Program-made: the position numbers and the translations under genes | Origin: DASTHG01 sp035491895 | GTDB lineage: Bacteria; Gemmatimonadota; Gemmatimonadetes; Gemmatimonadales; GWC2-71-9 | Reading direction: 5' to 3' | Length of the DNA stretch: 64,000 nucleotides | Assembly: GCA_035491895.1 (NCBI GenBank) | Contig: DATJJY010000084.1 | Location: 25,687 to 89,686, forward strand | Notes under the pieces: generated by a model | Database searches by the model: none | Seen by the model: only the letters and a program-made list of their open reading frames with translations | Told to the model about the DNA's origin: nothing | In this document: piece by piece, positions 55,348-62,729 of the stretch | How positions within the stretch are numbered: position 1 is the first letter of the stretch | Layout of the letters: each line of letters begins with the position of its first letter

Positions 55348-56073
55348 TTAACGGCTGATCGTCGCCCAGACGCCGAAGTTCGGGCCCGAGCTGCCGGTCA
55401 GGTCGCTCGCCGGCAGCTCGACGACGATCGAGAGCACGTTGAAGCCGGTGAGGAAATCGATGCCCGGGTTGCGCCACGCCGATGCGGTGGGGGTATCGGG
55501 CAGCTGCGACAGCGCGCCGGTGACCGGCTTGCGGTCCGGGATGATCCGGAAGAACTGCTCGAGGTCGATGAAGAACGGGTCGTCGCGTGGTCCGGCGTAC
55601 ACCTGGACGCCGGAGGCTGAGCCGAGGGTGGTCCGTGTGGTACCGGTGAGTACGGGCGCGGCGGTAGAGATCTTGTTCTCCATGGCACCGACGACGGGCG
55701 GCGCCACCGGACCGCGGACTTCGACCGTCTGTTTGGCCCCGGCGCCCTTGAAGCTCACCTGGATGACTTTGTCCTCGATACCGTCGTGGTTGTTGTCGAT
55801 CTTGAATTGATACAGGATGTTGGGATCGAAGTAGGTGGTCGGCGTTTCGGCGGGCGTGAGAACCCCCCAGCTGTTCATGACGAGCACGACGCGCCCTGCC
55901 ACGGGGCTCGGGAACACGTAGAGATCGGTCATATCCATGGAGGGATTCAGCTCGACATCGGGGGTGTCCTGGTGATCCGAGGCCAGGGCGATCCCCACTC
56001 CACCGGTGGCGCAAGCCGCGACGATGGCCGCGATCACGAGCCGCCTGGGCGCGCGCAACGACTTCCAGCTCAT
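55348..56073 (-). CDS. DUF4331 N-terminal-like secreted protein
   Basis: 241 residues with AAGGAG before the ATG. Signal peptide to about residue 31 (GIALAS). The mature part starts DHQDTPDVELNPSMDMTDLY, the DUF4331 opening with its aspartate-rich metal-binding look, then ILYQFKIDNNHDGIED, another Asp/Asn loop like a calcium site, and DPFFIDLEQFFRI. It heads the operon DUF4331-N, DUF4331-C, TPR, HupE, DUF6702. Function of the family is unknown. Confidence 0.85.
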   Translation of the reverse strand: MSWKSLRAPRRLVIAAIVAACATGGVGIALASDHQDTPDVELNPSMDMTDLYVFPSPVAGRVVLVMNSWGVLTPAETPTTYFDPNILYQFKIDNNHDGIEDKVIQVSFKGAGAKQTVEVRGPVAPPVVGAMENKISTAAPVLTGTTRTTLGSASGVQVYAGPRDDPFFIDLEQFFRIIPDRKPVTGALSQLPDTPTASAWRNPGIDFLTGFNVLSIVVELPASDLTGSSGPNFGVWATISR

Positions 56074-56089
56074 GGTTGATCTCCTTGAA

Positions 56090-56139
56090 CAAGAAAGAAC
56101 GACGGGCGTAGAGCCTGTGACACTTGCTCTACGCCCGTC
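56090..56139 (-). terminator. Intrinsic terminator of the S41 protease gene
   Basis: A perfect 14-bp stem (56101-56114 with 56126-56139) and 11-nt loop, followed on the minus strand by GTTCTTTCTTG. It lies 30 nt after the protease stop and 27 nt before the start of the DUF4331 gene, so it separates two same-strand operons. Confidence 0.88.
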
Positions 56140-56169
56140 GGGCGTTGCCGGATTGCGACCGGGGCTGGT

Positions 56170-57753
56170 CTAGTGGGGTTCCTTCAGCGTGGTCAGGATG
56201 GTGGCCGCGCGATCGAATTCCTTGGTCGCGGCCTGGACCTCCGGGTCGGTTTCCGCCTCGAGCCGGTAATAGCCCTCTTCACCCCACTTGGCGTAGGCGA
56301 CGACCCGCACCAGCGCGCGCTGCAGCCGCGCTTCCCCGTCCGCGGGGATCTCGATCCCGTCGGAAGCCGCGAAATTGCGGAACTCGTCGGTCGCGCTCGC
56401 GGGGAGCGACCGTCGGAGCGCGAGGGTATCGAGGCTCGGCAGGGAGGGGCCCGCGGCCGTGAGATAGCCGCCGACCCACTTGAACGGGAGGTCGTCTTCG
56501 GCCACCCGCGCGAGCCAGAGCGGCGGTGGATCGGCCACCGGCAAAGAGACGTCGGGGAAAATCCCGCCTCCACCGTACACCGTCCGGCCGCTCAGCGTCC
56601 GACACGAGGGCCGCCCGGCCGTGTCCCGCTCGGCGCGCGCCAGCCGGTAGTAGTCGCGTCGCGTGATGTTGTGATACTGGCGCTGAATCACCCTGCCGCA
56701 CGGCGTGCGAACGTGCCCGACGACGAGCCAGAGTGTCGACCCATCGGTCAACGGCTGGCCGAACATCAGGAGCGACTTGCCGAAGCTCGGCTGCCCCACG
56801 ATCACCGCGCGGTCGTTGTCCTGCAGCGCGCCGGCCACCAGCTCCGAGGCGCTCGCCGTTCCGCTGTTGATCAGGAGGACGAGGGGGTAGCGCTTCTCGT
56901 GATTCCAGAACGAACGCCCCACCCGGACAGTGTCGGGAGCGCCCTCCGGCTTCTTGCGATACTCCGTGGTGTACACCAGAGCCCCGCGGGGCAGAAACTC
57001 GCTGGCCACCTGCGTCGCTTCGGCGACGCTCCCGCCGCCGTTGTCGCGCAGGTCGAGCACCAACCGTTTCATCCCCCGATTCTCGAGCCGCCCCAGGGCC
57101 GCGTGGAGGTCGTCGCCCGCCTTCGAGTTGGCGAAAGTCGTCACCCGGATGTACCCGATGTCCTTATCCAGCATGAACGCGGCCGGGACGGCCGTCGACT
57201 CTTCGACCCGCTCCCGCGTCACCACGCGCACCAGATGTGCCAGGGAGCCGTCGAGCCGGCGCCGTTCGAAGGTCAGCGCGACGGTCGAGCCTCGCGGACC
57301 GGCCAGACCGATCGCGAGCTCTTCGCTGTTCTCCCAGGGCACCGGCTGGGAGTCCACCGCAATCAGCTCGTCGCCCGGATCGATGTCGAGCCGTGCCGCC
57401 GCCGACCCGGGCGCGACGCTGCTGACGACCGGTGAGCCGCCGTAGAACGAGAAATCGATGGGAACCGGGTAGAGACGTCCTTTGCGCCAGGCGGAGTCCT
57501 TGGCCGGGGAGAGCCGGGTCACCGCGAGCACGAAGGAGTGTGGGTCGGCGGCGTGCACCATCCCTTCGATCGCCGCCATGAACAGGTCGTGCGTGTCGAT
57601 CGAGTCGGGATGGTTGACCCGGATCTGGTTCAAGACCTGGCTGAAGAGCTGCAGATCCTCCGCCGTGGTGGGATGGCGCAGCGGACGGGTCGACGATGGC
57701 GACTGGGCCGCGACGGCGAGTGGAACTACCGCCGCCAGCAGAAACAGCTTCAC
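56170..57753 (-). CDS. S41-family (C-terminal processing) protease with PDZ domain
   Basis: 527 residues with a signal peptide (MKLFLLAAVVPLAVA). A PDZ domain at about 95-175 (VVSSVAPGSAAARLDIDPGD). The S41 core shows KRLVLDLRDNGGGSVAEATQ, the nucleophile in NSGTASASELVAGAL and the general-base Lys in QPSFGKSLLMF. It should cleave C-terminal tails of periplasmic proteins. An extra C-terminal helical part of about 120 residues follows. It is 4 nt downstream of the TPR gene at 57758. Confidence 0.93.
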   Translation of the reverse strand: MKLFLLAAVVPLAVAAQSPSSTRPLRHPTTAEDLQLFSQVLNQIRVNHPDSIDTHDLFMAAIEGMVHAADPHSFVLAVTRLSPAKDSAWRKGRLYPVPIDFSFYGGSPVVSSVAPGSAAARLDIDPGDELIAVDSQPVPWENSEELAIGLAGPRGSTVALTFERRRLDGSLAHLVRVVTRERVEESTAVPAAFMLDKDIGYIRVTTFANSKAGDDLHAALGRLENRGMKRLVLDLRDNGGGSVAEATQVASEFLPRGALVYTTEYRKKPEGAPDTVRVGRSFWNHEKRYPLVLLINSGTASASELVAGALQDNDRAVIVGQPSFGKSLLMFGQPLTDGSTLWLVVGHVRTPCGRVIQRQYHNITRRDYYRLARAERDTAGRPSCRTLSGRTVYGGGGIFPDVSLPVADPPPLWLARVAEDDLPFKWVGGYLTAAGPSLPSLDTLALRRSLPASATDEFRNFAASDGIEIPADGEARLQRALVRVVAYAKWGEEGYYRLEAETDPEVQAATKEFDRAATILTTLKEPH

Positions 57754-57757
57754 CGGT

Positions 57758-58984
57758 TCACCGGTTCGGACCGGCGGCGGTGCTCAGACCAGACAGTCGC
57801 CGTTGCACATCGGCGATGCGGGGATCCTGAGCGCGTGTATGCCCGAGGTAGGCACGGTAATCCCCGACCGCGTCGGCGGCCTTCCCGGCGAATTCGTCGA
57901 CCCGACCCAGTACGTAGTACGAGTTGGCGTAGTACGGATCGAGCTCGACGGCGCGGTGGAGATGCTGCTCGGCTTCGGGGATGTGGCCGGCCTGTGCGAG
58001 GACCGTCCCGTAGGTCGCCTGCAATCCGGGGTCGTCGTCCGTGATCTGCGCCGCGAGGTCCATCTCGCTCAAGGCGGTGGCGGTGTCACCCGCGCTCATT
58101 GCGATGCTTCCCAGCCGCATGTGCGCGGGGAAATAGCTCAAGTCTTCCTGGAGCGCCCGCCCGTAGGCCTCGCGGGCCGGCCCGATCTGGTTCTGCCGCT
58201 CGTAAGTGAGCCCGATGAAGTGCTCGAGCACGGCCTTCGATTCGTACAGCCAGACGAAGTCCTTCGCGTCCTTCTCCCGCAGCTTGGCGATCGCCAGTCC
58301 CATTTCGGCCCGCGCGCTGTCCCCGTTGCCCATGAGGTAGAAGATGCGCGCGCGGGCTTCGTGGATCTCCGCCTGGTGGTCCCGGTCCTGCGACAGCGCT
58401 TCACGATACAGGTTGAGGGCATCGGGAAAGCGGCGCTCGCTCACGGCCAGCATCGCCTTCTGCGAGGGGGCCGCGTCGGTACGCCAGTAGCGCTCCACGA
58501 AGTATTGGAAGCGCAGCGTCTCCGCGCGGTCGTCCGTTCCGCCGTCGGACTTCTGGGCATCGTCGTACAGTGCCCGCAGCCAGCGCAGCTGCAGGTCCTT
58601 GTCGAGATCGCGTTCCATGAACGGATCGAGCATCCGGGCTCGCAGCTCGAGCGAGTCGATGCGCCGTGCATCCTTGGAGCGCGTGTAGCTGCGCTTCCCA
58701 TCCATGTAGCCGATCACGAACTGGTCGTCGGCTCCCATGAGGAACGCGATGCGTCCGGCGTACAGCGGCTGCGCCCACGTCGGATCGATTCGGGCGGCCC
58801 AATAGAAGGCGTCCGCTGCCTTCCGGGGATCCTGCTGCAGCATCGAGAGGCCGTACTGGTAGTACGCGGCGGCCTGGTTGGTGTCCGCGCCATTGAGCGG
58901 AGGGCGCTTGGGGATGTTCTGCCCAGCGAGGGACACCGCGAGCAGCCCGGAGGCCAACACGGGCAAGAGGATGGTGCGAGTCAC
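57758..58984 (-). CDS. Secreted TPR-repeat protein
   Basis: 408 residues from a GTG at 58982-58984; no better start near the signal peptide (TRTILLPVLASGLLAVSLAG). TPR units dominate (AAAYYQYGLSMLQQDPRKAA, FPDALNLYREALSQDRDHQA, IGPAREAYGRALQEDLSYFP, IPEAEQHLHRAVELDPYYAN). Probably periplasmic. It is transcribed with the S41 protease and may deliver substrates or act as its adaptor (inference, in the manner of NlpI with Prc). Confidence 0.85.
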   Translation of the reverse strand: MTRTILLPVLASGLLAVSLAGQNIPKRPPLNGADTNQAAAYYQYGLSMLQQDPRKAADAFYWAARIDPTWAQPLYAGRIAFLMGADDQFVIGYMDGKRSYTRSKDARRIDSLELRARMLDPFMERDLDKDLQLRWLRALYDDAQKSDGGTDDRAETLRFQYFVERYWRTDAAPSQKAMLAVSERRFPDALNLYREALSQDRDHQAEIHEARARIFYLMGNGDSARAEMGLAIAKLREKDAKDFVWLYESKAVLEHFIGLTYERQNQIGPAREAYGRALQEDLSYFPAHMRLGSIAMSAGDTATALSEMDLAAQITDDDPGLQATYGTVLAQAGHIPEAEQHLHRAVELDPYYANSYYVLGRVDEFAGKAADAVGDYRAYLGHTRAQDPRIADVQRRLSGLSTAAGPNR

Positions 58985-59076
58985 GTGACGGCGTTCCCGC
59001 GATTTGGTTGGGAGCCCCAAGTTATGAGCCGCCAGTGCCGGGACAAGAGCGACCCGATGGAATCCCGAAATTGGTT

Positions 59077-59841
59077 CTAGTCGGTACGTCTCCAGGCACC
59101 GAGCAGGCGAGGCGTTTCGGTCGGCTGGGGAGATCCCCCGCTGGGCTCCTGGGTCAGGCCGCAGTTGTCGACGAACCCGAGCGCGGCGATCTCCTGGTCG
59201 ACGGGGAGGAGCACTCGCGCGCGACCGTGCGCGTCGGTGTTGAAGGTGCCCATCGACATCGGTGAGCGCCCTTTGGCGATGGCCCAGAGCTGGTAGGTCC
59301 GCCCCGGCGGCGCCGCGGGCAGATCGAACGCCAGGACGACGAAGCGGTTCCGCGCTCGGTTCCAGACCACCCGGGCCGACGGCTGTCGATCGGTGCCGGC
59401 GAGCGAGACGACATTCACGTCGGGCCCGGTCAGGAGCGCGAGCGCCGAGTCGTCCGCCGTCACCATCGAATCGAGCACCGTGATCCGGTCCTCCAGCCCG
59501 TGGACGCGACCGGTGAGCCGCCACGCCAAGGCGGCGCCCGCGATGGCGAGCAGCAGCGCGGCCGCGGCCGCGAGCCACGCGAGGCGGACGGGGCGTGCGA
59601 CACCCACGGGGAACGGCCGCACACGCTGAGCCTCGGCCAGCACGCGGTCGCGCAGGCTCCGTGGCGGCTCTACCGACGGCGCGGCGTGCGCCAACGCGCC
59701 GGCGACCTCGGCAAACGCCCGGACATCCGCCCGGCAGGCAGCACACTCGGCCAGGTGCGCCTCGAACGCGCGGCGCTCCTCGGCAGAGAGGATGCCGAGA
59801 GCGTACGGCGCCGCCTGCTCTTGCCACTCGTGGGACGTCAT
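59077..59841 (-). CDS. Anti-sigma factor (RskA-like, zinc-binding)
   Basis: 254 residues whose ATG overlaps the sigma-factor stop as ATGA. The cytosolic part (1-85) has the ZAS-type motif HLAECAAC (His-x3-Cys-x2-Cys). One membrane helix at about 87-107 (LAWLAAAAALLLAIAGAALAW). The periplasmic part matches the RskA/anti-sigma-K domain (VVLAFDLPAAPPGRTYQLWA, then GTFNTDAHGRARVLLP). It should hold the ECF sigma factor at the membrane until a signal triggers release. Confidence 0.93.
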   Translation of the reverse strand: MTSHEWQEQAAPYALGILSAEERRAFEAHLAECAACRADVRAFAEVAGALAHAAPSVEPPRSLRDRVLAEAQRVRPFPVGVARPVRLAWLAAAAALLLAIAGAALAWRLTGRVHGLEDRITVLDSMVTADDSALALLTGPDVNVVSLAGTDRQPSARVVWNRARNRFVVLAFDLPAAPPGRTYQLWAIAKGRSPMSMGTFNTDAHGRARVLLPVDQEIAALGFVDNCGLTQEPSGGSPQPTETPRLLGAWRRTD

Positions 59842-60437
59842 GCCGCCCCCTCCACCAGCGGGCCCAGGAGGCCGCGCAGTTTTTCCATTCCCGCGCGAAT
59901 GCGGGTCTTGATCGTCCCCAAGGGCTCCGACAGGCGCTCGGCGATCTCGCTCTGCGACAGACCCTCGAAGTACGCCAGCTCGATCGCGACGCGCTGTGGG
60001 GAGCTCAGCACCGCGAGGGCTTGCGATACCAGGCGGCGTGCGTCGCCGAGCTCGACGGCGCGTGAGGGGTCGGAGCCGGTAGTCGCAATCGGCGCGGCGA
60101 CGCCGTCATCGGAGAGGAGCGCGGCTCGGTCGTGCGCCCTGGCGCGGCGGCCGCGCGCCCGCACGGTATCCAACGCGCGGGTGCGGGCGATGGTGGCGAG
60201 CCAAGCCCCGACGCTGCCGCGAGCGGCGTCGAAAGACGCCGCCGAGCGCCACGCCTGGCCGAACGCGTCGACGACGACCTCTTCCGCGTCGGCGGGCTCG
60301 CGCACGATCGCCAACGCCAGCGCGTACACCGTCCTCCCGTACCGATCGTACAGGTCGCCCAGGGCAGCATCCTCCCCCGCGGCCATGCGACTCACCAATT
60401 GCGAGTCGGGGACCGGGCTATTCGGCAGAGTCGCCAT
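59838..60437 (-). CDS. ECF-family RNA polymerase sigma factor (SigK-like)
   Basis: 199 residues from the ATG at 60435-60437 (GGAG upstream). Region 2 (about 18-85): GDLYDRYGRTVYALALAIVR, DAEEVVVDAFGQAWRSA. Region 4 (about 140-190): LSSPQRVAIELAYFEGLSQS and LSEPLGTIKTRIRAGMEKLR. The linker is longer than usual. Paired with the RskA-like anti-sigma, it belongs to the ECF19/SigK kind. Target promoter unknown; autoregulation is usual. Confidence 0.94.
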   Translation of the reverse strand: MATLPNSPVPDSQLVSRMAAGEDAALGDLYDRYGRTVYALALAIVREPADAEEVVVDAFGQAWRSAASFDAARGSVGAWLATIARTRALDTVRARGRRARAHDRAALLSDDGVAAPIATTGSDPSRAVELGDARRLVSQALAVLSSPQRVAIELAYFEGLSQSEIAERLSEPLGTIKTRIRAGMEKLRGLLGPLVEGAA

Positions 60438-60560
60438 CACGCTCCGAGGCGCGTACGTCGCAGGCACGTCACGCCCCGAAGATGCCCGCGAGGCAATGAG
60501 TCAGCAACGGACCGAGAGTAAGCCGTCTTTGTGGATTACGCCGGAGGCGAAGTGGCGGAT

Positions 60561-61271
60561 CTAAGAGGGACGCCGCAGCAGGCGATTCCAGCGGATGCGG
60601 AACGGGTCGAGCGCGACGCTCATGTAGATGATCAGTGGCCGGCCCTCGACGTGGGACCGGGGCAGGAACCCCCAATAACGGCTGTCCCAGGAGAGGTCGC
60701 GGTTGTCACCCATCACCCAGAAGCTGTCGCGCGGCACGACGAGCGGCCCCCAGCTGTGCGGCGTCGGTTGGTAGTGCTGCGGATCGGATCCGACATAGTG
60801 CGGCAGCTGACGCGCGCGCATCTGCGTCAGGATCGCGGGGGCGTTCTCGCCCGCCCCCTCGGCGAGGTGCAGGGCGTACGGTTCCTCGAGCCGCCGTCCG
60901 TTGCGGACCAACGTGTCGTTGATCATCTGCAAGGTGTCCCCGGGGACGCCCAGCATGCGCTTGACGACGTCGAGGTTGGGAGTCGAATCCTCGACCGACC
61001 TGAAGATCACGATGCCGTCGCGGTGCGGCTCGGCGTACCCCGGGAGCCGCAAGAAGCGCCAGCCGACGAACGGCACCTGGAATTGGCCCCCATAGCCCGT
61101 CTTGTCGACAAACAGAAAATCCCCTACCAGCAGCGTGTTCTCCATGCTGGGCGAGGGAATCCGAAACGCTTCCACGACGTACGATCGCAGCACCAGCCAG
61201 ATCGCGACCGCCACGACTCCGGCCTTGAGCCACCCGCGCGCCTCCGTCGCCGCCCGGTCCGAAAAGCTCAC
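60561..61271 (-). CDS. lepB: Signal peptidase I
   Basis: 236 residues from a GTG overlapping the preceding stop as GTGA. One N-terminal membrane helix (about 16-34). Catalytic boxes: IPSPSMENTL with Ser42, VVKRMLGVPGD with Lys104, and GDNRDLSWDSRYWGF near the end. It removes signal peptides of exported proteins, of which this window encodes many. It is downstream of the TolB-like propeller gene in one operon. Confidence 0.95.
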   Translation of the reverse strand: MSFSDRAATEARGWLKAGVVAVAIWLVLRSYVVEAFRIPSPSMENTLLVGDFLFVDKTGYGGQFQVPFVGWRFLRLPGYAEPHRDGIVIFRSVEDSTPNLDVVKRMLGVPGDTLQMINDTLVRNGRRLEEPYALHLAEGAGENAPAILTQMRARQLPHYVGSDPQHYQPTPHSWGPLVVPRDSFWVMGDNRDLSWDSRYWGFLPRSHVEGRPLIIYMSVALDPFRIRWNRLLRRPS

Positions 61272-62293
61272 GGGCGATCGACCCAGTCCGCGATGAAGAT
61301 GTTGGTTTCGTGGGGAGCGGTGCCGTGCCGATTGGAAGCGAACACGAGCGTCCGGCCGTCCGGGGAGAGCATCGGGAAGGCGTCGAACTCCGGGCTCGTC
61401 GTCACCTGCTCGAGTCCGGTGCCGTCGAGATTCACCAAGTAGAGATCGAAGTTACGGGATTCTGGTTGCTTGAAATTCGTCGCGAAGATGATCCGCTTTC
61501 CGTCCGGCATGACGTAAGGCGCGAAACTCGCCCCCGCGAGATGTGTCACCTGACGCTGATTCGTGCCGTCCGCGTTCATCACCCAGATGTCCATCCTCAC
61601 CGGTCGTACGACGTTCTTGGCGATCAACCCGCGATAGTCGGCGCTGTCGGCCGCGGTTGCGGGATGATAGGCCCGGTACACGATCAGTTTGCCGTCGGGG
61701 GAAAACCACGGACCGCCGTCGTACCCCAGTGTGTGCGTCAGCTGCTTCAAGCCCGTGCCGTCGGTGCCCATCGTGTAGATGTTGAGGTCGCCGTCGCGCA
61801 GCGACGTGAAGACGATCGTCTTCCCGTCGGGGGACAGCGTCCCCTCGGCGTCGTAGCCGGGATTGTCGGTCAGTCGCTTGGGGTTCGCCCCGCTCGAGTC
61901 CGCCACGTAGATGTCGTAATCGTACAGCGCCCAGACGTACCCCTGGGAGTAATCGGGGCGCGGTGGACAGGCGGCGCCGAGATGGGCGGTCGAGGCGTAG
62001 AAGATTTTCGTGTCGCGGGCGAAGAAATAGCCGCACGTGGTCCGCCCTTGGCCGTTCGAGACCCGGTGCAGACCGGAACCGTCGATGTTCATGGTGAACT
62101 GCTGATCGCATCCCGAGTCGCCGGGCGCGGTGCGTTGCAGGATCAACTGCCGCCCCGAAGCCGAGAAGTACGCCTCGGCGTTCTGACCGCCGAAAGTGAG
62201 CTGCCGGATGTTCTTCAGGTGGACTTCGCCGGACTCGGGCGCGACGGTCACCGCCTGCTGCAGTACCGCGGCGATCATGAGGAAATGGAGCAT
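61268..62293 (-). CDS. Secreted TolB-like beta-propeller protein (WD40-like/PD40 repeats)
   Basis: 341 residues with a short signal peptide (MLHFLMIAAVLQQAVT). Repeats of the TolB/PD40 type: KNIRQLTFGGQNAEAYFSA, DAEGTLSPDGKTIVFTSLRD, GGPWFSPDGKLIVYRAY, DAFPMLSPDGRTLVFASNR. Each ends with a pattern like IYTMGTDGTGLKQLT. Six blades are likely. No TolB partner genes (tolA, pal) are here, so it may be a stand-alone propeller. Overlaps lepB by 4 nt. Confidence 0.9.
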   Translation of the reverse strand: MLHFLMIAAVLQQAVTVAPESGEVHLKNIRQLTFGGQNAEAYFSASGRQLILQRTAPGDSGCDQQFTMNIDGSGLHRVSNGQGRTTCGYFFARDTKIFYASTAHLGAACPPRPDYSQGYVWALYDYDIYVADSSGANPKRLTDNPGYDAEGTLSPDGKTIVFTSLRDGDLNIYTMGTDGTGLKQLTHTLGYDGGPWFSPDGKLIVYRAYHPATAADSADYRGLIAKNVVRPVRMDIWVMNADGTNQRQVTHLAGASFAPYVMPDGKRIIFATNFKQPESRNFDLYLVNLDGTGLEQVTTSPEFDAFPMLSPDGRTLVFASNRHGTAPHETNIFIADWVDRP

Positions 62294-62340
62294 AGGACTC
62301 GCAAGCTAGAGGGGGTAGTGCGGTGGGGCAACAATACGCC

Positions 62341-62371
62341 ATCGGCAATCGGCTTTCGGCCGATAGCCGAT
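62341..62371. repeat. Heptamer-repeat hairpin between divergent genes
   Basis: ATCGGC units repeated at 7-bp steps (62341-62353) face GCCGAT units (62359-62371); the 13-nt arms pair at 12 of 13 positions around a TTTCG loop. It lies between the propeller gene (start 62293) and the gene at 62409. It has the same plan, tandem short units that make an inverted repeat, as the elements at 17509 and 35599 but different units. Confidence 0.65.
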
Positions 62372-62408
62372 AGCTGATCGCGCCTCCCCAGACTTACATT
62401 AGCTCAGT

Positions 62409-62729
62409 ATGTCCGACCCCCAATCCTCCCGGCGCCCGCACCCACCGCTGCTCGACGGCCTGGGCAAGTTGTGCGTCGAGGGTAAGCAGGCCGCCGAGTA
62501 TCTGTGGCAGGTTCCGGACGACGCCGCGGTCCGGCAACGGATCCTCGAGATCCTCGATCAGGTGGAAACGGAGAGCCGCGGGCAGGGCCGGCGGGAAATG
62601 CCGCAGGTCGCCGAAGAGCTAAAGATCGCCGCCCGCGCCAGTCCGAGCCCCCAACAGGTCGACCTGTTGGTCAACGGCTTCGACCGGTTGCAGCACCTCT
62701 GGGAGGCAGCCAAATCGGGCCTCCTGTGA
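62409..62729 (+). CDS. Small helical hypothetical protein upstream of transketolase
   Basis: 106 residues with no signal peptide. Mostly helical: LLDGLGKLCVEGKQAAEYLW, VRQRILEILDQVETESRGQG and QQVDLLVNGFDRLQHLWEAA. The layout, a four-helix bundle of about 100 residues, resembles histidine-phosphotransfer domains but the H-x-x-K-G motif is absent, so this is not claimed. Its stop overlaps the transketolase start as GTGA. No clear ribosome site. Confidence 0.7.
   Translation: MSDPQSSRRPHPPLLDGLGKLCVEGKQAAEYLWQVPDDAAVRQRILEILDQVETESRGQGRREMPQVAEELKIAARASPSPQQVDLLVNGFDRLQHLWEAAKSGLL

Noticed and set aside
62409..62729. Histidine-phosphotransfer protein
   Set aside because: Helical bundle of the right size, but no H-x-x-K-G motif.
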